The notes under the pieces: model-generated
Database searches by the model: none
Told to the model about the DNA's origin: nothing
Seen by the model: the letters and a program-made list of their open reading frames with translations, nothing else
Source: Fennellomyces sp. T-0311
Lineage: Eukaryota > Mucoromycota > Mucoromycetes > Mucorales > Lichtheimiaceae
DNA length: 46,205 nt
Direction of reading: 5' to 3'
NCBI GenBank assembly: GCA_025266875.1
Contig: JALLLT010000096.1
Location: 1 to 46,205 of the forward strand
Translations under genes and position numbers: made by a program
In this document: one piece after another, positions 10,464 to 20,604 of the stretch
Layout: every line of letters begins with the position of its first letter
Numbering within the stretch: the first letter of the stretch is position 1

Positions 10464-13400
10464 ATGAAGCCGCGCGCACCCCGTACCACTACAGTAGATT
10501 GCGAATGGTGTGATGAACCTTTTCGCAAGAAGCAAATTCAAGATCACGAACGTCAATGCGAAAAAAATCTGTGGCGTAACTTGGTTACTTCTGGCCCCCC
10601 GCAAAAGCGCCAGCGCGTTGAAGCCCCGTATGATCTGACTACTGCCCTGAGTAGCTCCAGTGCGGCACCTGATCTTAATGCCAAAAGTGACGATGATTTT
10701 CCGTACCTCGATGAGATAAATTCTGGCTTTGATATGATGTCAATAGCTTCGGAGACTATATCTAACAGCGAAGTTGATGCTGCTATGCACGTCGACGACA
10801 ATAATGATGAAGGTACGAGTTCTGGTGGCGAGAATGCCGAATCCGTTCGCGAGCAAGGTGTCGAATCCACCATCCAGGGTGGCAGATACGTCAGTCAGCA
10901 AGATGACGAACAAAGCTACGTGGAAGGCAGATCGAGTGATGAGGAAGGCGAATCGGATGATGAGGAAGACGAATTGGATGATGAGGATGGAATGAGAGTA
11001 GGCGAAAACCCTCATCCAGTAACAGCAGCAATCGATGAAGGAAAGCCTATCATCTGCCATGTACCTGAGGCCCAACCGTTTGATGAGCAATTGAAACGCA
11101 GTGTTGAACTATACAACATTGTGCAACAAAAAGGCATAATGGACAGCGCATACTCCAGTATTCTGAAGTTCATTAATGAATGTCTTGCTACTCCAGAATT
11201 ATGTAAGCTTATTTATTTCGAGTTTTGGTGTGCGGTATGCTTATACTATGAATCACTTCAGCCGGAAAACAGATTATGTCGAAGTTCAAGGCCGAATCCA
11301 CGCTCGCGAGAATGTACCCTGTGAAGCCAATTGACTACCATTACTGCCCAAAAGGCTGTACATTATTTACCGACTATGTCAGTGTACAGTGCCCGACATG
11401 TCGCGAACCGCGGTACAAAGTGACGGATTTGCCTCAATATCGACCAAGAGCATCCCTGACGTATATGCCACTGGCTCAGCAGCTAGCAGCACTAGTATCC
11501 AACGATACGAAGCGCGAACGCCTGCTTGCATTATCCAGCCGTGAAAGCGATGAAGCTGGGAAACTGAAGGACTTTTTTGACGGTTCCGTATATCAAGGTC
11601 AGAAAAAACGCTTTTTCGACGCGATTTGGATCTTGCTATTATGTTGTATGTCGATGGATTCGTCCCTTTTCGTAAAGGAAGGTCAAATATGACAATCTTC
11701 AACATCATATTGCTGAATCTCCCGCCAACGGAAAGGTAAGCTAGGTTATGTGTCTTCTAAGACGCAATACTACATCGATGCATAGACAAGTGCAATTTCT
11801 CACGAATCTTTTACCTAATAGATATAAGAACGAAAATATGATCCAAGTTACCATATTACCAGTCAAGCCAAAGAACATGGATGCATTTCTAGAGCCTTTG
11901 TTCATTGAACTTCGCAATCTACAAATGGCTGGATTGGAAATACGTTCTTTCAATGGTATCTTTTCACTGAACGTCCATTTGATGCTAGCCACAGGAGACC
12001 TTGTCGCTACACAGGAGCTTGCACATCACGGAACATATAGAGCTAAGTATGGATGTCGTATATGTCCAATCCAAACCATCACTGGACATAGTCCGGATGG
12101 TCCTGGTGACGGTAATTACTTTAAAGGATCACATAATGTTTTGGAAGGATTTCGATATATAGAGCAATTCCAAAATGGTCATCCAGTAAGTTTTTGTTCA
12201 GTTACGATGGACCCGCTTTCTTACACCTATACTTAATATAGGATCTATCTATGAAGGCAAGAACGAAATTTGCCAAGCTATCTAGCTTTCACGGAGCATC
12301 ATTCTTTGGCCTCGACGAAATGCATTTGCTTGGAGCAAATTGCTCCAAACGTATATGGGAGATGATCTCGAGTAGCTTTTGCAATGCATCGACACCATTC
12401 GAATTGACAACGACGTCCCGACAAACTATTGGTAATTCTGTAGAAGCATCATCTGCAACAATTCCTTCTTCAGTCTTTGAAGGTGATTTTCGAAGTAAGT
12501 AAAAAATTTTAATATCATCTTGTGCAAAATACTAACCACTAATGCAATAGACTATCATACGAAACCTGGCACGATGTGATCGGTGGACTGGTTGTGTTTC
12601 CTGCAATTTGTGGTGCCAACAATGGTTTGTGATATGCTTGGACTAGAGCTTGGACCAGAAAAATCAAAGGCTGTAATCGACACATTGGTTGCTCTTGTCA
12701 CCAGATGTAGTATATCCTTACTTTGGAGCATACCGCAGGAGGATATTGCTACGATGGAAAGGTATGATGCATACCGTAATAATATTTAATGGCGAAGAGA
12801 TAACGACTAATACGAGGTTTAGCTCGTTTGTGAAGTGGCATCACTACTTGTATGACCATGCTGACCTGTGCATGTACAACTCGATCATGCATTATTTACG
12901 ACATATACCGGAGATAATCAAGCACCTTGGTCCTCTGCGAGGAATCAGTGCGAGGTCAATGGAACAGGCTATAGGTATATTGAATGGTCGACGCATTATC
13001 TCTGTATTTTGACAGATATCCTACATAGGCTTTTTTAAGCGTCGTATTAAGTCCCAAAAGAATCCAGGAGCCAATGTGGGCAACATACTTCGCCGTCAGC
13101 AAGCCTGTAGATACTACAATTTACTTGAGCAGCAGGAAGACGCTTCGAATGACAATGACGACGACGGATTGACGAAAGCGTACACGATCCAGAACGGTGC
13201 AGATGATATTCAACTTTGGAATCATTTCTCAAAGAAAGTGTCCCATTATTCTGGAGGAAATGACGATTTGTGCGAATATCTTGCCAAGTTTTGGAGACGC
13301 AAATTCCCTCACGATAGAATCCAAGATGCTGACATATTGGACGATGATATCATGGTAGGACGGCGACTTTTCATAATCGATACAGTATACGACGCCAGAA

Positions 13401-13869
13401 AAACCAAGCGGAATACCACCAAGCTTTGTCACTTCTTAAAGTTTGATATTGAAGTGGATTTGGATAAAGGGAGAACACGCTTGGTAGAGCGGCGGGACGA
13501 AGTCCAAACGTTTTTCGGAGAAGCGATACTGTTTTTCACGCATAAGTACAAAGGTAAGGAGAAGCAGTATTTAATAGAGATTTTATAGACCAATTTTCGA
13601 TCTTAGGCAATGAGAAAATGTTGTGTTTTGTGAATATGTTTGAAGGGGTGAAGCTGAACAGCGGCGGTTGTCCGTATGGATCTCACACAGTTGGCTATAC
13701 GGGCAGACGATATGTTGTGGAAGTAGAGGCAATAAAAGGGCATGCTGGGATTTTGAAGATGCCATATTCAAGTGGCCGTGCCAGTCCTGATACAGCAAAC
13801 AGATATTATTACATCTACCCACAGATGGTGCCAAATAGTATCAAAGTTGGTCAAATTGCCTTGCTTTAA
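10464..13869 (+). pseudogene. TNP2-type (CACTA/EnSpm-related) transposase, 8 exons, frameshift plus nonsense
   Basis: Exons consistent in splice phase are 10464-11202, 11262-11735, 11822-12185, 12242-12494, 12551-12761, 12823-12974, 13029-13553 and 13607-13869. The N-terminus has a zinc-finger-like CEWCDEPF...DHERQC and a long acidic region. A CPKGCTLF...CPTCREPRYK ribbon and the TNP2 blocks LYVDGFVPFRKGRSNMTI, LPPTERYKNENMIQ, YGCRICP, SFFGLDEMHLLGANCSKRIW and LGPLRGISARSMEQ follow. Two lesions are visible: a one-base shift near 11620-11632, where the frame must change to enter DLAIMLYVDGF, and TGA at 12577-12579 where relatives would have Arg in RSVDW. It is more divergent from the 24-kb TNP2 copy than the 1-3 kb copy is. 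The product would not be functional as written. Confidence 0.85.
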
Positions 13870-14049
13870 GGACACTACAACATCGACTGCTATATTAATA
13901 TCGCTAATAAATACGTATTCATAGAATTTTATTACAACATTCTCTTTCGCGAAATAAAATTAAGCTAAATAAGGCACTGGCTATATGATAGTAAACATGC
14001 TATGATCCAAGCAAATCATGCAAAGGGGCCGATAATGCTTATCGAGCTT

Positions 14050-14235
14050 TAGGAGAGACGCCAGCGTTTACAAGATTTTACAAGGAAACCACAAGATTTC
14101 ACAAGTAAAATAAATTATTTTCACTCCGCGTCCCGGTTTAGGCTAGACCAGTTATGTTTTACAAGAGTTCACAGGAATTCACAAGATTTTACAAGACTTC
14201 TCGGGCCATTTTTTATGGTGCTGCTTTCTGTGTAT
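14050..14235. repeat. ACAAGATTT/TTCACAAG repeat cluster, possible element end
   Basis: Several copies of TTTACAAG, TTCACAAG and ACAAGATTT(T/C) lie in two clumps (about 14069-14106 and 14157-14200), followed by TTTTTTATGGTGC. The same arrangement is present inverted at 2920-2990. Downstream, CACTACAGTG lies at 14341-14350, a CACTA-like palindrome at about the same distance (about 120 bp) as CACTATAGTG lies from the first cluster. This may be the right end of the TNP2 element at 9.5-13.9 kb, but no left partner was found. Confidence 0.45.
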
Positions 14236-14463
14236 ATAGCTATATACCATTGCCAACTAGCATATTAAGCTCTCTCTCTTCATCTCGAAGTACGTGATTC
14301 ACAATGGTGCGCGGTAACTGATTTTTGGCACCCTTGTATTCACTACAGTGGTATGGACGATAGGATGGCATATTGGATCGCAGAGTAGTGTATCAATTGA
14401 TTACAAAAGAAAAGACAAAGTAAAAAATGGTCTGTGCACAGAATGCTATTTATTCCAAGACAA

Positions 14464-15122
14464 TTAATCTGTGCTATGCTGGCATTTTGCCGGGCGTTCA
14501 TCCTCGAGATCGGATGGAGGGAGCATGTCATCGTCATCTTCATCCTCCTGTCCATTTGCCTCATCCTTCCGTCCAAAATACATGTCCTCATGGGACTCGT
14601 ACCTCTGCGGGATATAGCAGCTGTGTTTGGAAATGTAATTGTCCAGCTGCAAAGCTAAAAGAAGATTTCGACTCTGGTTCCTATAAGTGTAAATCGTCAG
14701 CATCATATTTTTGATAGAAATAAACGTATGCATCATACCATTTTCTTTTCACCACCTCCTGAAGCGCACTGTCTCCCCTATAATAACCACGATGGTATGA
14801 TGCGAGAACATACTCATCGTCACTGTTTTCCTTCAGCGCCTCTATTACACTAAATTATTATGATTAATACTTGGTTATGATGAAGTCGCGTATATACAGG
14901 AGTACTTACAGATAACGGCGAAGATCTGCCATCATCTCCTCAAATTCCTTCAGCTTTTTCGCGGCATTGCTGTTGACCAGCCAGTCGTCGTCCTCCTTCG
15001 GGAAGGTCTTTTCGACCTTCGCAATCTCATCCAGGATACTACATCAGAGTTAGTAGTGCTATTAGTTTGATATGGATCATATAAAATTACTTGTCATTGT
15101 TCGTGCTTGCGTCGTAGCTCAT
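14464..15122 (-). CDS. Unrecognised protein, 4 exons, 162 aa
   Basis: Exons 15122-15091, 15038-14910, 14849-14739 and 14680-14464 join in phase (2, 2, 2) with GT...AG introns of 52-60 bp, starting ATG AGC TAC. The product is acidic: an N-terminal helical part (ILDEIAKVEKTF, AAKKLKEFEEMMADLRRYL), a middle ASYHRGYYRGDSALQEVVK, and a C-terminus with a DEDDDDMLPPSDLEDE run. I do not recognise a family. An in-frame exon further upstream is possible (about 15284-15209, LDYDEVLMYKLCTTSLFGAM), because its splice phase would run into the ATG exon; in that case the true start is higher. It could be a host gene or a transposon cargo gene; no transposase motif is present. Confidence 0.5.
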
Positions 15123-15284
15123 ATTTTGAAATTGAATAAATAGTATTCCACTGAACACAACCCTAAACTCTTTCAATACTGTAACAACATCATAACCTTA
15201 CTTGTCTGTTTTCATCGCACCAAAGAGAGAAGTCGTACATAACTTGTACATCAGTACTTCGTCATAATCAAGAATCTAAATTGA

Positions 15285-16279
15285 AGATAATCCGAAGATT
15301 GCATCAGCAGTAATTCATTAATTTTACCTTCAGGCAATGTTAGTATAAAAGATAACAGAGAGTATTCGTTTATGATTCAAAATGAACCTTTGGAACGGAA
15401 GGTGGTTAAAGGTGCAGTGCTGTGGTGTAACACTCTCAGTAACAAGCTGTCCGTTTCTCTAAAAATACCTTATTCCATATGGTGCTCTGTGACACACAAC
15501 CGTATCTTTCTACTTATGGACTTTTAGAGACGTAAAGACCACTTTACAGCTTGCCAATAATATGCTTCTGCAAATATATGCCGAGAACTTAAATTCTCGC
15601 ACAATACAGGTAGTCTGTACCAATAATAAGCACAAGTAGAAAGTATATATTTGTTATTTGTATCTGTATCAATATATATGCAGCTGAAGTAAGATTAATA
15701 AAACAAAATGAGATGGTGGGTGAAGTGTTTGAAAAAAAAAGTACAATGAGTAAGTCGGTAATGTTGTCTTTAATTTGGTATGTAATGACAACATGATGTA
15801 GCAATGTAACCTCATGTAGCATTAATAACGGAGTCAAAAGCATTGCTATTAAAAAACCATAATCCTCGTAAGTAAATTTATATATTGTAGCAACTGTTTT
15901 CGCAGAGCGCGTATTTCAGCATGCTGACAGTATGTCTGAAAGATTTCTGAAATACAACCTTTCAGACAAACATTTTAGAAGGCTGAAATAAGTCTGAAAG
16001 ATATCCTTTTTTGCAGTGGCTAATATTGTTATTATAAGTAAAAACACGCTTGCACCAAATATGACAGTGTATATGATACAGCGACACAAATGATGATAGC
16101 ACACCCCTGTTGGACAAGTCATATTTTGACAATTGACCGGGTTTAAAAAAAATACACTTTTCCCTCGTTATTCTCTTTCTTTTCTTTCTCCCAGTATTTT
16201 TTTCCTTAAGAATCACAGCGTTATATTAATCTTCATAGCAAGCTTTGAATTCTTTAATTGACATTCACTGGGCGAAAAA
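15285..16279. other. AT-rich region without a supported gene
   Basis: The ORFs here (15589-15843 and 15916-16216, minus) are short and AT-driven with no recognisable domain. Around 15937-16010 the motif GTCTGAAAGAT occurs twice, with TTTCAGAC in the opposite sense between, a minor local inverted repeat. A pyrimidine-rich tract lies at about 16155-16205. Confidence 0.5.
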
Positions 16280-16417
16280 GGAATAATCCCCTAGTGAGAA
16301 GTATGAGACTATGCTAGGGGATTATTGACAATCCCGGGTGTAATGCCCCATTTTCAAGACAGGGGATTATTCCAGAGCAACTCGACGTTATTAATAATCC
16401 ACTAGGGGATTATTAAA
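16280..16417. repeat. Cluster of AATAATCCCCTAG inverted repeats (hairpin-forming)
   Basis: AATAATCCCCTAG at 16282-16294 faces CTAGGGGATTATT at 16314-16326, a perfect 13-bp stem with a 19-base loop. GGAATAATCCCCT at 16280-16292 also pairs perfectly with AGGGGATTATTCC at 16361-16373, and a further palindrome (AATAATCC..CTAGGGGATTATT) lies at 16394-16415. Four copies of one core in 140 bp suggest a small MITE or a protein-binding array. A short ORF begins immediately after, at 16418. Confidence 0.65.
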
Positions 16418-16733
16418 ATGAGCGGCAAAACAGAGGGCCCATGTTTTTTATGTAAACGGCAGGTATACAACTTTAACTTTAATCTTGGTGTAATGACGCG
16501 GTACATCAAAGCTGTATGGAAGGTTTCTTTTTGTGTAAACATATACAGGGGCACTGTTTTGGTACACGCGTTGTTTATTTCGGAAGAGGCAGGGATCGTC
16601 TTATTTTTGGATTCGATATGGTTATTGATTTTAGCAGCAAAATTGGCAAAATGGTGGTAGCAAATTATGGTTTTAGCAGTATAGCATTTTTATTATCAGA
16701 ACAGACGAATAGTACTATTTAATTTCTATGGAT
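16418..16733 (+). other. Short ORFs of doubtful coding status
   Basis: An ATG at 16418 opens a reading frame with a CFLCKR (CxxC) motif that is followed at once by a plausible GTATAC donor. A second frame runs from 16516. Neither shows a family. The stretch ends against the 3' end of the minus-strand gene at 16734. Confidence 0.25.
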
Positions 16734-18701
16734 CTATATAGCACAGGGTAGTCCGATGTGAACGGTGATAGTGATAACTGCAGAAAGTATCAGAAATCCC
16801 GAACGCAACGGCATGGTGATGACTAACGCGTGGAAGATTCACCTTGGAAAGCCAACGGGTACCATGATAGCAACAGTGTGACAAGAGTGATATTGCTGTC
16901 AAGGTAGACTGCGTGGGAACCGCCAAAGAAACAACTACTACAAGGGTAAGGGTTAGAAAGGATTGCCATACAGCAAAAGGAGAAACGTACCTTCTGTTTG
17001 GAACAATACCCGTGTGGCAGATCTGTTTAAAAAGAGTTTGTTTATCTCCCTGCAAATGAAGTTTGTAAATCGCATACCTTTATAGATTAAGCTGCTGAAA
17101 TGGAGAACCCCGGTGGCAGTGCAGATAAAGTATAATAGGGGGTTTCAGAGTTGAAAATCTGGTTGCATATGCAAAAAATTTATATAAACTATTCATTTCC
17201 CGATGGCCAATAAGATTTTATGTCATTTTTTCAACTCTGAAACCCCCATGCATAAACTTGCCATAAACTAGACATAAAAAAAAGCGCTGTTTACAAAATG
17301 ATTACACAAACTTTTTTCTTCTTCTTCAGAAACAGTTTATTGTGTAGAAGGCATGGGCAGCTTATTTACACGTTCTTTTAATAACTCGCGTTTCAAGTGA
17401 AGCAATGATAGAAGGATATGTCACAACTGTATGAAGCAAGCACACAAATTATTTGTCATTTATATAGCTGTGTAAAAGGTTATCACATCTTATTTTCAAA
17501 GCCTATGTTACTCTCAGTTGTTCACAGATTCTGTTGGCTGCAACGCGATGACAATCCTGAGTCACTCGCTTCTATTCTATGTGAGGACTCATCAACGCAA
17601 TGTCAGTTCAATATATCATGAGTCATGCCTTCTTCATTGGGCCAGATTTTTCCATCAGCATGATCCAGTTTGCGCTCCACGATCCTGTTGGCTCGATGAC
17701 CACACTGACCCTGAGTCACCTCTGACTTCCACCTGTTGTTGTATCCACAACATGATTATGGCTTATGCATCATTTACCCTTGTTTGCTTATTGACAACGG
17801 GTTACTTTAATTTTCCGATTTACAGCCACATCCCTGTCTTGACATGCGTTCATCGTAATAACCTTGCCTATCTTAGTGAAACCCACATAACCCTGGTTAC
17901 CACAGCGGTTCATGTGCCTTACAACCATGTCAATGATCCAACCCCTCGAGAATAAGCTTTTATTATTTAAAGTGATGATTCAACATACGAAATAAATCAG
18001 TTATTACTTGAGTCTCGTCACTTACCGGCCTCTTCTTATTGTTGAATATCACACCTGTGATATCCCATTACCGCTCGTATTATATTGGATGAGTCATTCT
18101 CAGATTGTCCACTCGGTAGTACGAAATGTCCGCTTGTGATACCATTGACTTTATGTCAACTTTTGCATATGCAAAAAATTTTTTATGTCATTTTCCAGGC
18201 GACATAAAAAATTTTGCATATGCAAAAAGTTTACATAAACTTTCAGCCAATTAGATTTTATGTCAAAAATTTTATGCTTTGCATATGCAACCCCATTTTC
18301 AACTCTGAAACCCTCTAATGTGAGCTAGCGTTATAGGAGGAAAACTTACTACAACCGATAGTTTGCTTCGTTGAGGGTAATATGATAGAAAGGAAAGCAC
18401 AACAGGAAGCACTAGAGCAAAAAGTGTTGGTGATTACATTATAAAGAATAGCGAAAGTAGTGAGTTACCTGGAGCTCCGGTGTAATAGTGGTGAAAAGTA
18501 GAAAGAGAGACGAACTCAATGTTTAGCTGAGAGATGCCCTTTTTATATTCGTTGAGATCACAGTCATTGCCGAAAACGTCCTTGCCGGTATATATAGCAT
18601 AAGTATACACAATATAAGGTTCTTCCCGCTTTTTTATCGGTTTTCCACTACTAGCACGCAACTGTAAACCATCATAACGTATACTATCGCAGTGCAGAGT
18701 A
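16734..18701 (-). pseudogene. Unrecognised five-exon gene remnant, 5' end removed by the Tc1-like insertion
   Basis: Minus-strand exons whose phases all agree are 18701-18469 (5' partial), 18411-18350, 17049-16991, 16937-16843 and 16777-16734 (TAG). The first reads EEPYIVYTYAIYTGKDVFG and LNIEFVSLSTFHHYYTG; later parts read LPVVLSFLSYYPQ, LFKQICHTGIVPN and FFGGSHAVYLDSNITL. The C-terminal half is fairly hydrophobic. The intron between exons 2 and 3 (18349-17050) contains the whole inverted-repeat element 17138-18315. The open frame of the first exon runs without ATG to the TA at 18700-18701, exactly where a Tc1-like element begins, and no continuation is open on the far side. I cannot name the family. 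It may be a host gene or cargo. Confidence 0.5.
17138..18315. mobile_element. Non-autonomous TA-flanked inverted-repeat element with TGCATATGCA palindromes
   Basis: The left end (GGGGGTTTCAGAGTTGAAAA) and the reverse-complemented right end (GAGGGTTTCAGAGTTGAAAA) match, and the inverted match extends into GGTTGCATATGCAAA, about 35 bp with three differences. TA flanks both ends (17136-17137 and 18316-18317). TGCATATGCA palindromes, often within runs of T and A, occur at both ends (about 17166, 18168, 18216 and 18283). An internal inverted copy of the terminus lies at 17228-17247. The 1178-bp body encodes only a featureless 145-codon ORF (17518-17955). It sits in an intron of the minus-strand gene. 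Confidence 0.75.
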
Positions 18702-20586
18702 AAGGTGCGGAAAAAAAGATACACTCCCCTTTTTGTCTGACAAGTACTTTGCCTAGTTTTTTACGGTTTTTTACTAAGATAGTCACAAATTTGAGCTTAG
18801 TAAAGCGTGTTCCTGACACCTTGTTTCAGTACTTCCACTTAAGAACATCATGTCAAACGAAGATTGGACACCTCCCAAGCGTAATGCAGCAGCCATGTCG
18901 GCCAATGAATACTGCATCGTTATGCAAGTACTTCATTCTTTGAAGCAAAAAACGGTTTTACCCAATGTAACACGTGGCACGAAACTACGCAAGCTACTTC
19001 CTATGGTCTGTGGCGTGTCACTCGACGTTGCGCAACACGCCATTCATATGTACAATCATCAACAATCACCCACCAACACATCAGCGATCGGACGTCCAAA
19101 ATTGGAACTCGAACATGAGTACACAAGAACAATTCGCGAGATCGTGCTCGAGGCCGACCGTAAGGCAGAGCCTATGTCTGCAGTTAGTCTGAGCAAGCTG
19201 CTCCTTGCACAAGGGCACGTTGTTGGAGAGCGAACGTTGCGCAACCACCTTCGTCATATAGGATTATACTATGGGAAAGGTCATAGACGGAACACCCTGC
19301 ATGACACCGTGGCCAATGTTCAGTATCGACACACTTACCTTGAAAAACGACTAGCGAACTTGAACAGCAATAGTCTTCCAATCCAGCCTGAGGTTTTTTT
19401 GGACGAGTCCTACTGTCATCTTTTCCACCAGCAAAAGCTGACCTGGTTGCCTCATGGTGGAACAGTAAAGGATGCTGGAAGGAAACAGATGATGGTGATC
19501 TTCGGTGCCTTCGTTGTTGAGCGGCAGGACAACTAGCTGCGTGCTGAAATAGTGAAGGGCGAGAAAGGCTTACTTATGTGGCCAGTTAAAGGACTGCCTC
19601 GCGGCAAAACGACTAAGCAAGTTGGTAGACCTGTAGCTGACAATGACGCTTGGAAAGATCTTCCTGAGGCCGTTCGTGAAGCCAACATAACGCCCGATCT
19701 ACATAACTACCACAGGAATTTCAACGCGGAGTTATTTGAATCAATATTTGAAGATCTATGCCAAACACTTTCTGAAAGGCATGGTGCATGTCATATCCAT
19801 ATGGATGGTGCAAAGTATCACATGCGAAAGGAAAACGCCATTCCTGCAATGTCTTGGAACATGACGAAGATCAATGAATGGTACAGTTCCCAAGATTATG
19901 TGAGACGCCCAACAATGCGACGAGGTGCCAAGTACACCAAGAAACAGTTGGTTGATCATGCAAAGCGGTACCAAGACCGGGTTACATATGCATCATATGA
20001 AATCGCTCGCAAATATGGGCATACCATCATGAAAACTCCTCCATACCATTGCGAGCTGCAACCTATCGAAGGTCTATGGAGAGTCGTAAAAGAGAAGGTA
20101 AAAGTAAGGCACTCTAGCGCTAAAGATACCATGTTAAGACTACGAAACTGTCTAATGGAAACTTTTGCTGAAGTGCCTGAACAAACCCTCATCTCTCTGT
20201 ATCGCAAGTCTGTCGATTGGTGCAACACTTACCAGACCTTGCGTGAAGAAGGTAGAGATCAAGGAATTGAACCAGACGAGTCTGATATGGAGGATGCAAG
20301 TGTAGGAGAAGGTAGCGAAGATGACGAACAAGATGAGCAATAAATTTTGAACTTGGAAAAATTTCGGAGTAATCAATTTAAATTTTCTTGTTTGCTCAAA
20401 TATTTTTATTAAGAGTTCACCTATATGCAATGCACATTAAATGTTGCTCGATCACAAAGATATTTTACAAGAGCAATTACTCTAGGTGTAGGCTATGATC
20501 TGTATTAATTTCAAGTAGGCTTTCATAGTAGAAATGGGGCGGTTTTTTGATTTGAATAGGGGAGTGGATCTTTTTTTCCGCACCTC
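18702..20586 (+). mobile_element. Tc1/mariner-like element, copy 2 (transposase broken)
   Basis: TA flanks the 1885-bp element at 18700-18701 and 20587-20588. The termini start AAGGTGCGGAAAAAAAGAT on the left and GAGGTGCGGAAAAAAAGAT on the right (reverse-complemented) and continue to CACTCCCC, about 28 bp with two differences. They share only the CGGAAAAAA core with copy 1, so the two belong to different subfamilies. The right end lies 18 bp upstream of the ATG of the gene at 20605. Confidence 0.9.
18850..20343 (+). pseudogene. Tc1/mariner-like transposase with one in-frame stop
   Basis: A 498-codon frame homologous over its length to the intact copy at 3616-5124. It has the GRPKL linker, PEVFLDESYCHL (Asp 1), HIHMDGAKYH (Asp 2) and PPYHCELQPIEGLW (Glu), with 87 residues between Asp 2 and Glu. 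A TAG at 19534-19536 interrupts it in ERQDN*LRAEIV, where copy 1 has Cys. The frame is otherwise intact and all catalytic residues survive on the two sides of the stop. The C-terminus is strongly acidic. A truncated N-terminal product carrying the DNA-binding half but lacking Asp 2 and Glu would be expected unless the stop is read through. Confidence 0.9.
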
Positions 20587-20604
20587 TATTTACTTATATA
20601 CTAG

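Noticed and set aside
17138..17247. A separate 110-bp MITE with 20-bp perfect inverted ends
   Set aside because: The right side is followed by ATG rather than a TA or any duplicated flank, whereas 17138-18315 has TA on both sides. I treat the 17247 copy as internal.
18434..18724. The 96-codon minus ORF as a complete gene starting at 18724
   Set aside because: The first eight codons lie within the Tc1-like terminus; only the part from 18701 down belongs to the older exon.
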